In this document: piece after piece, positions 18,502-25,817 of the stretch
Numbering within the stretch: position 1 is the stretch's first letter
Layout: every line of letters begins with the position of its first letter
Assembly: GCA_017467345.1 (NCBI GenBank)
Contig: JAFTSI010000024.1
Coordinates: 1-38,832, forward strand
Direction: 5' to 3'
Source of the DNA: Clostridia bacterium
Lineage (GTDB): Bacteria; Bacillota; Clostridia; Christensenellales; Borkfalkiaceae
DNA length: 38,832 nucleotides
Program-made: the position numbers and the translations under genes
Notes under the pieces: generated by a model
Database searches by the model: none
Told to the model about the DNA's origin: nothing
Seen by the model: the letters and a program-made list of their open reading frames with translations, nothing else

Positions 18502-18732
18502 CTATTTTTTCGCCTCCGTTTCAATATGCTCTGCTTCGGCGTTTCTTAAAGTTAGTTCGTAGCCACGAACGGTAATTTCAATTGGGTCGCCAAACGGTGC
18601 TTTTCTTCTTAAATACACTTCCGTTCCTGGTGTTAAGCCCATATCAAATAGCCTGCGCTTTATTCTTGGCTCGCCCGAAACTTTGGTGATTATTCCCCTT
18701 TCGCCTATCTCAAAATCTTTAAGAGTTTTCAT
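18502..18732 (-). CDS. feoA: Ferrous iron transport protein FeoA
   Basis: Cytoplasmic SH3-like partner of FeoB, 76 aa, the usual length. GERGIITKVSGEPRIKRRLFDMGLTPGTEV is the hallmark FeoA segment: a small beta-barrel domain with the conserved RRL..MG(L/I)..G pattern. The ATG is preceded by AAAGGAG at good spacing. First gene of the feoA-feoB-Cys-rich operon. Its promoter is flanked by two identical operator-like repeats shared with the divergent tetR gene, suggesting TetR rather than Fur or DtxR control. No Fur-box-like sequence is apparent. Confidence 0.95.
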   Translation of the reverse strand: MKTLKDFEIGERGIITKVSGEPRIKRRLFDMGLTPGTEVYLRRKAPFGDPIEITVRGYELTLRNAEAEHIETEAKK

Positions 18733-18743
18733 TTTACTCCTTT

Positions 18744-18836
18744 AAGTTTCAAAATGTGAAACTTTTTTCATTTTTTCTGGTTATATACTACCACTTTATT
18801 TTTTTCTTGTCAAACAAAATGTGAAACTTTTTTCAT
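18744..18836. promoter_or_regulatory. feo promoter flanked by twin operator-like repeats
   Basis: Minus strand TTGACA (18813-18808), 17-base spacer and TAGTAT (18790-18785) form the feo promoter. Two identical 22-base direct repeats, 18750-18771 and 18815-18836, lie just downstream of the expected start site and just upstream of the -35 box. The first sits in a perfect inverted repeat AAGTTTC/GAAACTT (18744-18764). The second sits in a near-palindrome with arms AAATGTGAAA and TTTCATATTT. This is the natural place for TetR-type repressor binding. The repeats are seen directly; the regulator is inferred. Confidence 0.7.
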
Positions 18837-18860
18837 ATTTTTATAAAATTTTTTTGGGGC

Positions 18861-18889
18861 TTGCTTTTTTTATTGTTTTATTGTATAAT
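18861..18889 (+). promoter_or_regulatory. tetR promoter, apparently leaderless
   Basis: TTGCTT (18861-18866), 17-base spacer, TATAAT (18884-18889). The tetR ATG follows after eight bases with no ribosome binding site, so the transcript should start at or within a base or two of the ATG. Confidence 0.65.
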
Positions 18890-18897
18890 AAAAGTTA

Positions 18898-19497
18898 ATG
18901 AATAATAAAGTAAGAGAGCCGAAACAAATTCGCTCAGTTGAAAAGAAAAACAAAATAATTGAAGCAGGCTATGAACTATTTTCAGAAGTGGGCTATTACG
19001 GAACGAACACGGCAGAAATTGCTAAGCGCGCCGGCGTTTCTACTGGCATTGTTTATGGGTATTTTAAAGATAAAAAAGATATTTTGATTTGCACCCTAAA
19101 CATTTATATAAATAATATTTTTGCGCCCGTTGAAAAGTTTTTAAGTGATTTATCTTCCCCCATTGATTTTACTGCGCTTGCGCCAAAGGTTATTGATTTA
19201 ACTATTAAGGTGCACGCTAAAAACTCTAAAATGCACGAAGCCTTGCACTCGCTTGCAAGTAGCGATAAAGATGTTAGTGCAGAGTTTATTGCTTTTGAAG
19301 ATAACTTAACACTTAAAATTGCCGAAAAGTTGCAAAGTTTAGGGGTTAATAGCCATAACTTGCAAGAAAAAATACATTTTTGCTTAAATATTGTTCAATC
19401 GTTTGCGCACGAATCGGTTTACGATAAGCATAGTTACATAGATTATTTGGCTATGAGAAAAATGGTTGAACAAACTATTATCAATTTATTTTTATGA
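18898..19497 (+). CDS. TetR/AcrR-family transcriptional regulator
   Basis: Dimeric repressor-type DNA-binding protein, 199 aa. The N-terminal helix-turn-helix (about residues 19-65) reads ELFSEVGYYGTNTAEIAKRAGVSTGIVYGYFKDKKDIL, a classic TetR signature. The C-terminal ligand/dimer domain is variable and gives no clue to the effector. It is divergent from feoAB, and the shared intergenic region carries two identical operator-like repeats around the feo promoter. Autoregulation and control of iron uptake are therefore the simplest inference. The ATG is eight bases after a perfect -10 box, so translation is probably leaderless. Confidence 0.9.
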   Translation: MNNKVREPKQIRSVEKKNKIIEAGYELFSEVGYYGTNTAEIAKRAGVSTGIVYGYFKDKKDILICTLNIYINNIFAPVEKFLSDLSSPIDFTALAPKVIDLTIKVHAKNSKMHEALHSLASSDKDVSAEFIAFEDNLTLKIAEKLQSLGVNSHNLQEKIHFCLNIVQSFAHESVYDKHSYIDYLAMRKMVEQTIINLFL

Positions 19498-19516
19498 TTA
19501 AACCTAAAAAAATATT

Positions 19517-19550
19517 AAAAAATCCTACTCGTTTTGAGTAGGATTTTTGT
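19517..19550. terminator. Bidirectional terminator between tetR and trhP
   Basis: Stem AAAAATCCTACTC/GAGTAGGATTTTT (13 bp, right arm 19536-19548), five-base loop 19531-19535, A-run left and T-run right. It serves convergent tetR (+) and trhP (-). Confidence 0.9.
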
Positions 19551-19552
19551 TT

Positions 19553-20773
19553 TTACATTTGTTTTGCCCTTAAAATATCGCCTGCCTTTAAGGGTAAATC
19601 GGTTTTAAGTTTTAATTTTTGCATAACAAGTTTTGCATCAAGCACTTCTTCGCCCTCTTCGTTATACATTTTTTCTACAACTATTTCTTTGTTAAATGTA
19701 TCATTTGGTGAAAGCACTTCTAATGTGTCGCCTTTAACAAATCGGTTTCGCATTTCTATTAGTGCGTAGCCGTTATTAGCATCTTCTAAAACGGTTGCCA
19801 TAAACTTGTGTGTGCCTTTGCTTTGGCTATCTTCGTAGTTTACAGTTCTATCGTTTTCGCCAAGTAGGTATGCAGTAGTAAAATCACGGTGTGCAGTTTT
19901 TTCAAGTTCTAACTGAAATAGTGGGTTTTCTTTATAACTTTCGCCCACTTTATAATACTCATCTATCGCCCTACGGTATGCGTTTACCACGGTTGCTAAA
20001 TAGTATTGCGATTTCATTCTACCTTCAATTTTGAAAGATATTACACCTGCGCTTGCTAATTGATGAATATAATCTAAAAGATTAAGGTCTTTACTGTTTA
20101 GAATATAAGTTCCGTGCTCATCTTCTTGCATTTCCATAAACTCGCCCGCGCTTCCACTTTCGCGAATTTCGTATTTCCATCTGCAAGCCTGAACACATTC
20201 TCCACGGTTGCTTTTTCTGCCTGTTTTATAATCGGAAAGCAAGCATCTGCCACTATATGAAATACACATTGCGCCGTGTATAAATGTTTCAATTTCAATA
20301 TCGTTTACTTTTTCGTGAATTTGCTTGATTTCTTCTAACGATAATTCTCTTGCAAGTATTACCCTTTTTACCCCAAAGTTTTTCCAAAACTCTACCGTTT
20401 TATAGTTCAATGTGTTGGCTTGGGTTGATAGGTTTATGGGAAGATTTGGCGCAACTTCTTTTGCAAGGGCTATTAAACCTGTATCAGATATTATTGCACC
20501 ATCAATTTTAGCAGTTTCTAAAAACTTAAAGTAGTTTATTGCACTTTCAATATCGGCATTTTTTGCAAAAATATTTACTGCAACATACACCTTTTTGTTT
20601 AGGCTATGAGCATACTCTACTGCTTGCAAAATCTCTTCATTTGAAAAGTTGCCTGCCTGTGAACGCAAACTCATTTCTTTGCCACCGATATACACGGCAT
20701 CTGCGCCAAAATAAAAGGCTGTTTTTAGTTTTTCCATATCGCCAGCGGGCGATAAAAGTTCAAGTTTTTCCAT
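19553..20773 (-). CDS. trhP: U32-family tRNA hydroxylation protein TrhP-like
   Basis: Peptidase U32-family protein, 406 aa from the chosen start. TrhP proteins are required for 5-hydroxyuridine at tRNA wobble position 34. It begins with LELLSPAGDMEKLKTAFYFGADAVYIGG and carries the U32 signature FIHGAMCISYSGRCLLSDY followed by RGECVQACRWKY. The four Cys in these two motifs match a proposed iron-sulfur site. A C-terminal beta domain (about 320-406) is present. The upstream neighbour is TrmR, which methylates ho5U to mo5U, and the same pairing occurs in Bacillus subtilis, so TrhP is favoured over RlhA or a protease. ATG at 20773 forms TAATG with the trmR stop. An alternative ATG at 20794 inside trmR would add seven residues. 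Confidence 0.87.
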   Translation of the reverse strand: MEKLELLSPAGDMEKLKTAFYFGADAVYIGGKEMSLRSQAGNFSNEEILQAVEYAHSLNKKVYVAVNIFAKNADIESAINYFKFLETAKIDGAIISDTGLIALAKEVAPNLPINLSTQANTLNYKTVEFWKNFGVKRVILARELSLEEIKQIHEKVNDIEIETFIHGAMCISYSGRCLLSDYKTGRKSNRGECVQACRWKYEIRESGSAGEFMEMQEDEHGTYILNSKDLNLLDYIHQLASAGVISFKIEGRMKSQYYLATVVNAYRRAIDEYYKVGESYKENPLFQLELEKTAHRDFTTAYLLGENDRTVNYEDSQSKGTHKFMATVLEDANNGYALIEMRNRFVKGDTLEVLSPNDTFNKEIVVEKMYNEEGEEVLDAKLVMQKLKLKTDLPLKAGDILRAKQM

Positions 20774-21357
20774 TATAGTTTTTCCGTTATGCATACCCCA
20801 TCTTCTATTTCATATAGGGTGGTTTTTAGTTGTTTATCATTTTCAAGTTCGGTTAAAAACTTGCGTAGTCCGTTTATTATTGTGGCGTGCTTATGCGGTG
20901 GTTTTTTACCGTTTAATACATACCCAAAAAATAGAACATTATCGGTAAATAGCACTCCACCTTTACTCAATAAGTTTTTTATGTAGGGTAAATATTCTGG
21001 GTAATGGCTTTTTGGACCATCTAAAAATATTAGGTCAAATTCGCCGTTAAGCATAGGCACTATTTCGCCTGCGTCACCTATAAAAAGATTTACCCTATTA
21101 TCTACGCCATACTTTTTGTAGTTTAATTTTGCTTCGGTTGCAATATCTTCATCAAGTTCAATGCCTGTTAAGGTGGCAGTTGGAACATTTAATAGCATTG
21201 CTATACCCGACAAACCTACATTTGTGCCTATTTCAAGTATGCGTTTTGGATTTATTTTTAGCGCAGTTTCAATTAAAAGTTTGAAACTTTCATCTCTTAA
21301 AACGGGGTTGCCTTTTTGTTTTGCAAGTTTTCTTTCTTCTAATAGTTTTGTTAGCAT
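20773..21357 (-). CDS. trmR: tRNA 5-hydroxyuridine methyltransferase TrmR
   Basis: SAM-dependent O-methyltransferase, 194 aa, of the COMT-like family 3. It has ILEIGTNVGLSGIAML for SAM binding, TGIELDEDIATEA, a metal-site segment FDLIFLDGPKSHYPEY, and FTDNVLFFGYV followed by KHATIINGLRKF. These match TrmR (B. subtilis YrrM), which converts ho5U34 of tRNA to 5-methoxyuridine and extends wobble decoding. Pairing with a U32 TrhP gene downstream strongly supports this over a catechol methyltransferase. Both ends form one-base TAATG overlaps, with rnj upstream and trhP downstream, so the three genes should be translated in step. Confidence 0.88.
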   Translation of the reverse strand: MLTKLLEERKLAKQKGNPVLRDESFKLLIETALKINPKRILEIGTNVGLSGIAMLLNVPTATLTGIELDEDIATEAKLNYKKYGVDNRVNLFIGDAGEIVPMLNGEFDLIFLDGPKSHYPEYLPYIKNLLSKGGVLFTDNVLFFGYVLNGKKPPHKHATIINGLRKFLTELENDKQLKTTLYEIEDGVCITEKL

Positions 21358-23210
21358 TATACTACCATTATTACTGGAACTATCATAGGATTTTTCTTGG
21401 TAATCTTAAACAAGTAGTTTTTAAGGCTCTTGCGTATTATTGATTTTAGTTCCGTTTCGTCGTGCACTTCGCGAAGGTCAACTTGTTTTAGGCAGTTTAC
21501 AACATGCGATTTTGCTTCTTGCATATTCGCTTCGCTCATAACTAAGCCCTTGCAAACAAGTTCAACAGAGTTAAGTTCAGTTGAAAGTTCGTTAATTGCT
21601 ACTACAACTACTAAAAGCCCGTCTTCCGAAAGATGTATTCTATCGCGAAGAACATAACTGTCCATACCGTCAATACCAACACCATCAACAAACTTTGAAC
21701 CTGCAGAGAACTTTTCGCCAAACTTCATACTATCTTTGGTGAGTTCAACGGTATCGCCTATTTCGGCAATTAGGGTGCTACCTTCTTTCATTCCTAAACT
21801 TTCGGCAAGGCGAACATGCTTTTTAAGATGACGGTATTCGCCGTGAACGGGTATAAAGAACTTTGGTTTTACAAGTGAGTGCAATACCCTAAGTTCCCCT
21901 TTACAAGCGTGGCCTGATACATGGATAGGCTCTAACGATTGATATTTTACTTCTGCGCCCTTTTTGTAAAGGTTGTTTATTACATTGTAAATCATTTTTT
22001 CGTTGCCTGGGATTGCAGATGCCGATATTACTACGGTATCTTTTTCGCCAACAACTACCTTATTAAACTCTCCACTTGCCATACGCGTTAGCGCGCTCAT
22101 AGGTTCGCCTTGAGTGCCTGTTGATACTATTACCACTTCTTCGTGTTTTAGGCTTTTGGTTTTTTCAATATCTACAATGAGTTTATCTGGGATTACAAGT
22201 TCGCCTATCTTTGCCGCGCTTTCGGCAATGTTTATCATACTTCTGCCAGAGAAAGCCACCTTTCTTTTATACTTTACAGCAAGGTCTAATATCTGTTGAA
22301 GCCTATGCACATTTGATGCAAAAGTTGCTATTATTAAGCGCCTACCTACATTATCGGCAAACACATGGTCAAGCGTTTCTTTTACTACCGATTCGCTCAT
22401 TGTTGTGCCTTCAAGTTCAATATTAGTAGAATCGGCCATCATTAACAATACTCCCTTTTCGCCTATTTCGGCTATGCGGGTTAAATCCATTGTTTCGCCT
22501 GCCACAGGGGTAAAGTCAATTTTAAAGTCGCCTGAGTGGAACACCACGCCAACAGGGGTGGTTATTACTAAACCTACTGCGCCTGCGATTGAGTGGTTTA
22601 CATTTACAAACTCAATGGTAAACGCGCCAAGTTTTATTACGCTTTTTGGCTTAATACAGTTTAGGCTAACTTCGTTTATGTGTTGTTCTTTTAGTTTGTT
22701 TTCAATAAGGGTTAGGGTTAATTTTGTGCCGAATACTGGCGCGTTTACATCTTTGATGATGTATGGCAAACTACCTATATGGTCTTCGTGGCCGTGGGTA
22801 ATTACTATGCCCCTTACCCTTTGCTTGTTTTGTTCTAAATAACTAACATCAGGGATAACTAAATCTACCCCTGGCATATTATCGCTTGGGAAAGTTAAGC
22901 CTGCGTCAATAACAATTATATCTTTGCCATATTCAAGCGCAGTCATATTTTTACCGATTTCACCAACACCACCTAAAAACCTTATTTTTAGGGTTTTATC
23001 GGTTTTTGGTTGCTTTTTAACTTCAACAACCTTTTTTTCTACAGTTTTTTTAACTGCAACTTTTTTGATGGATTTTTGGGGTTTAACCTTGGGCGCTTTT
23101 ACTGGCTTTTGGGGTTTAACTTTTTCCTTTATTTTCTTTGGTTTTTTTGTGGGTTTTTCGGCTTTCTTTTTTGCCTTAACCTTTTCTTTTTTTAATTTTT
23201 GCTCTTTCAA
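21357..23210 (-). CDS. rnj: Ribonuclease J with Lys-rich N-terminal extension
   Basis: Metallo-beta-lactamase/beta-CASP exo- and endoribonuclease of the RNA degradosome, 617 aa, about 60 longer than usual. The catalytic HGHEDH is at residues 139-144. Further signatures are FLGGVGEIGKNMTALEYG, VVFHSGDFKID, ADSTN, STGTQGEPMSAL and VHGEYRH. Residues 1-70 form a low-complexity tail with 31 lysines plus Pro and Val, probably disordered and RNA- or ribosome-binding. The start is TTG at 23210, supported by AAAGGAG eight bases upstream; the next Met lies inside the nuclease domain. First gene of rnj-trmR-trhP. Promoter TTTACA-N17-TATAAT lies about 76 bases upstream. Confidence 0.93.
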   Translation of the reverse strand: MKEQKLKKEKVKAKKKAEKPTKKPKKIKEKVKPQKPVKAPKVKPQKSIKKVAVKKTVEKKVVEVKKQPKTDKTLKIRFLGGVGEIGKNMTALEYGKDIIVIDAGLTFPSDNMPGVDLVIPDVSYLEQNKQRVRGIVITHGHEDHIGSLPYIIKDVNAPVFGTKLTLTLIENKLKEQHINEVSLNCIKPKSVIKLGAFTIEFVNVNHSIAGAVGLVITTPVGVVFHSGDFKIDFTPVAGETMDLTRIAEIGEKGVLLMMADSTNIELEGTTMSESVVKETLDHVFADNVGRRLIIATFASNVHRLQQILDLAVKYKRKVAFSGRSMINIAESAAKIGELVIPDKLIVDIEKTKSLKHEEVVIVSTGTQGEPMSALTRMASGEFNKVVVGEKDTVVISASAIPGNEKMIYNVINNLYKKGAEVKYQSLEPIHVSGHACKGELRVLHSLVKPKFFIPVHGEYRHLKKHVRLAESLGMKEGSTLIAEIGDTVELTKDSMKFGEKFSAGSKFVDGVGIDGMDSYVLRDRIHLSEDGLLVVVVAINELSTELNSVELVCKGLVMSEANMQEAKSHVVNCLKQVDLREVHDETELKSIIRKSLKNYLFKITKKNPMIVPVIMVV

Positions 23211-23285
23211 GTTTTTTGCTCCTTTAGTTTAGTATTTGAAAAGCATATATCTAATTTGGGGTTTTACCCATTTCACGCTATTTTA

Positions 23286-23314
23286 ATTATACACTTTTTT
23301 GATAGGTTTGTAAA
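23286..23314 (-). promoter_or_regulatory. rnj-trmR-trhP promoter
   Basis: Minus strand TTTACA (23314-23309), 17-base spacer, TATAAT (23291-23286). This leaves a leader of about 70 bases before the TTG start, with no strong hairpin seen. Confidence 0.7.
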
Positions 23315-23367
23315 CATAAATATTAAAAACTGTTTTTAATTATTTAAATATAAAGGGGTTAAAATGC

Positions 23368-23427
23368 TTGAAAAATATTTTGTTTAAGAGTATACTATTA
23401 CACAAAGTGAAATTACTTTCACTTGTG
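23368..23427 (+). promoter_or_regulatory. serC-serA promoter with start-site inverted repeat
   Basis: TTGAAA (23368-23373), 17-base spacer, TATACT (23391-23396). An inverted repeat with arms CACAAAGTGAAA (23401-23412) and TTTCACTTGTG (23417-23427) has a four-base centre and one bulged A. It begins almost exactly at the predicted transcription start. It could be a repressor operator or a 5'-end RNA hairpin. The arms lack a following T-run, so it is not a terminator. Confidence 0.65.
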
Positions 23428-23471
23428 ATTACCGATAAAAAAATTATTTTCTATACATAAGGAGAAACAAA

Positions 23472-24545
23472 ATGAAAGTTTATAACTTTTCGGCAGGTCC
23501 TTCAGTTTTACCAGAAGTCGTTTTAAAAGAAGCGCAAAGAGACCTTCTTGATTTTAACGGCACAGGAATGAGCATTACCGAAATGAGCCACCGTAGTAAA
23601 CCTTTTATGGCTGTTAACGAAGAAGCCAACGCTTTACTCCGTGAACTTATGGGTATTCCAGAAGATTATTCTGTTCTTTTCGTTCAAGGTGGTGCTTCTC
23701 AACAATTCGCCGCTGTTCCACTAAACCTTTTAGTAAATGGAAAAGCAGACTATTTAGTTACTGGCAACTTCGCTCAAAAGGCTTATGAAGAAGGTCTTAA
23801 ATACGGCGATATGGCTGTTGCTGCATCTTCTAAAGATGCTAACTACACCTTTATCCCTGATATGGATTCCGTTAAGTTCCGTGATGGCATTGACTATGTT
23901 CATATGACTTCTAACAACACTATTTTTGGAACAAGATTTACTTCTCTTCCAAAAACCACCGCTCCTATCGTTAGCGATATGAGTTCTTGCATTTTAAGTG
24001 AAGAAGTTGATGTTTCTAAGTTTGGCCTTATCTATGCAGGCGCGCAAAAAAATATCGCTCCAGCAGGTCTTACCATTGTTATTGTTAAAAAGGAACTTTT
24101 AGGCAAGGCAAATCCACTTTGCCCCACCCTTTTGAACTATGCTATCCACGATAAAAACGATAGTTTATACAACACCCCACCTTGTTTCCCTATTTATACC
24201 GCGCTTTTAGTGTTTAGATGGTTAAAGGCTATGGGCGGTGTTAAAGTTATTCAAAAAATTAATGAAGAAAAGGCTCAAATGCTTTACGATTTTATTGATA
24301 ACTCTTCACTTTATACTAATAGTGTTAACAAAAAAGACCGTTCTTTAATGAATGTTCCATTTGTTACTGGTAGCGCAGAACTTGATGCTAAGTTCGTTGC
24401 AGAAGCAAGCAAAGCAGGTCTTGTATCTCTTAAAGGTCACCGTTTGGTTGGTGGTATGAGAGCATCAATTTACAATGCTATGCCTGTTGAAGGTGTTAAA
24501 GCACTTATTGACTTTATGAAGAAGTTTGAAATGGAGAACAAATAA
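23472..24545 (+). CDS. serC: Phosphoserine aminotransferase
   Basis: PLP-dependent class V aminotransferase converting 3-phosphohydroxypyruvate to phosphoserine with glutamate, 357 aa, typical length. It starts MKVYNFSAGPSVLPEVVL, a diagnostic N-terminus. GGASQQFAAVPLNL (73-86) is the phosphate/PLP loop. Lys193 in GAQKNIAPAG is the Schiff-base lysine, and the C-terminal region has the conserved GGMRASIYNAM. AAGGAG lies before the ATG. The stop overlaps the serA ATG by one base (TAATG), giving a two-gene serine operon. Codon choice here and in serA favours GCT, GTT and CGT more than neighbours, suggesting high expression. Confidence 0.97.
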   Translation: MKVYNFSAGPSVLPEVVLKEAQRDLLDFNGTGMSITEMSHRSKPFMAVNEEANALLRELMGIPEDYSVLFVQGGASQQFAAVPLNLLVNGKADYLVTGNFAQKAYEEGLKYGDMAVAASSKDANYTFIPDMDSVKFRDGIDYVHMTSNNTIFGTRFTSLPKTTAPIVSDMSSCILSEEVDVSKFGLIYAGAQKNIAPAGLTIVIVKKELLGKANPLCPTLLNYAIHDKNDSLYNTPPCFPIYTALLVFRWLKAMGGVKVIQKINEEKAQMLYDFIDNSSLYTNSVNKKDRSLMNVPFVTGSAELDAKFVAEASKAGLVSLKGHRLVGGMRASIYNAMPVEGVKALIDFMKKFEMENK

Positions 24546-25711
24546 TGAAAAATATTCTTTTACTTAACTCTATTAGCCCTGTTATCAACGATATTTTTAA
24601 TAGCGACTATGCTTTGAGCGACAAGGCTGAAAATCCCGTTGGTATTATGCTCCGTTCATTTAAAATGCACGATTATGAACTTGCTCCTGAAACTATTGCT
24701 ATTGCAAGGGCAGGCGCAGGTGTAAACAATATTCCAGTTGAAAAATACGCAGAACAAGGCGTTGTTGTTTTCAATACCCCTGGTGCTAACGCTAACGCAG
24801 TTAAAGAACTTGTTATGGCTGGTATGCTTTTAGGTTCAAGAAAAATTAGCGAAGCAATTAAGTGGGTTGACACTCTTAAAGGCAAAGGCGATGAAGTTGG
24901 TAAACTTGTTGAAAAAGGCAAGTCAAACTTCGTTGGCGCAGAACTTTTAGGAAAGAAACTTGGCGTTATAGGTCTTGGCGCAATCGGTGCTCAAGTTGCT
25001 AACTGCGCGCTTTCTTTTGATATGCAAGTTGTTGGCTATGACCCATACCTTTCTGTTACTGCTGCTTTAAGGCTTTCAAGGCATGTTAATGTTGTTAAAG
25101 ATTTAGATGAACTTATTTCTACTTGCGATTACATCACTATTCATGTTCCTTATATCGCATCTTCTAACAAGCACTTCATCAATGCCGAAATGATGAAAAA
25201 AATGAAAGATGGCGTTGTTATTATTAACTGTGCGCGTGGCGAACTTGTTAATAATCAAGATTTACTTGACGCTATAAAATCGGGCAAAGTTGAAAGATAT
25301 GTTTGCGATTTCCCTGCTGATGAAATTATCGGCGAAGATAAAGTGGTTTGTATTCCCCACCTTGGCGCATCTACCCCAGAAGCAGAAGACAACTGCGCAG
25401 TTATGGCATCTAACCAACTCATTGATTATATTGAAAACGGCAATATAGTTAATAGTGTTAACTACCCCAACTGTTCTATGCCAAGAACTACTGATGTTAG
25501 ATTAGTTTTCTTACATAGAAACACCGCTAATGTTATCGCTCAAATTAGTGGCGCTGTTGGCAAAGAAGGTATTAATATTGCTACTATGTCTAACCAAAGC
25601 CGTGGCGCTTATGCAGTTACCATTTTAGATGTTGAAAAAGAAGTTTCAAACGAAGCGCTTGCTCACCTTTCTGCAGTTGAAGATATCATTAAAGTTAGAG
25701 TAGTTAAATAA
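24545..25711 (+). CDS. serA: D-3-phosphoglycerate dehydrogenase with C-terminal ACT domain
   Basis: First enzyme of serine synthesis, oxidising 3-phosphoglycerate with NAD, 388 aa. The NAD-binding GLGAIG motif follows GKKLGVI. The substrate and catalytic segments are CARGELVNNQDLL (Arg) and HLGASTPEAEDN (Glu/His pair region). Residues from about 315 form an ACT domain (VRLVFLHRNTANVIAQISGAVGKEGINI), the usual site of feedback binding by serine. This is the short two-part form without the intervening ASB domain. It overlaps serC by one base and ends at a hairpin terminator. Equilibrium favours the substrate, so coupling with serC is functionally sensible. Confidence 0.95.
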   Translation: MKNILLLNSISPVINDIFNSDYALSDKAENPVGIMLRSFKMHDYELAPETIAIARAGAGVNNIPVEKYAEQGVVVFNTPGANANAVKELVMAGMLLGSRKISEAIKWVDTLKGKGDEVGKLVEKGKSNFVGAELLGKKLGVIGLGAIGAQVANCALSFDMQVVGYDPYLSVTAALRLSRHVNVVKDLDELISTCDYITIHVPYIASSNKHFINAEMMKKMKDGVVIINCARGELVNNQDLLDAIKSGKVERYVCDFPADEIIGEDKVVCIPHLGASTPEAEDNCAVMASNQLIDYIENGNIVNSVNYPNCSMPRTTDVRLVFLHRNTANVIAQISGAVGKEGINIATMSNQSRGAYAVTILDVEKEVSNEALAHLSAVEDIIKVRVVK

Positions 25712-25727
25712 TTTATTACTAAAACCT

Positions 25728-25762
25728 AAAAGAGATGGCAAAAATTACCATCTCTTTTTTAT
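25728..25762 (+). terminator. serC-serA terminator
   Basis: Stem AAAAGAGATGG/CCATCTCTTTT (25728-25738 with 25748-25758), nine-base loop, followed by T-run. Confidence 0.88.
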
Positions 25763-25783
25763 TGCAAAAATACGAACATTTGT

Positions 25784-25811
25784 TTGCTTTTTGTAGATTT
25801 TGGTGTATAAT
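25784..25811 (+). promoter_or_regulatory. Promoter of the DUF4130-like gene, apparently leaderless
   Basis: TTGCTT (25784-25789), 16-base spacer, TATAAT (25806-25811). The ATG at 25818 is only six bases beyond the -10 box. AGGGG is present but ends one base before the ATG, too close to act as a ribosome binding site. Confidence 0.6.
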
Positions 25812-25817
25812 AGGGGT

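Noticed and set aside
23000-23200. Repetitive T-rich tract as a possible repeat array
   Set aside because: It encodes the Lys-rich tail of RNase J; the apparent repetition is due to AAA/AAG codons, with no regular unit or spacers.
23364-23387. Possible seven-codon upstream peptide (ATG after AAAGGGG) before serC
   Set aside because: Its ATG precedes and overlaps the -35/-10 promoter of serC, so it would not be on the serC transcript. No upstream promoter is evident.
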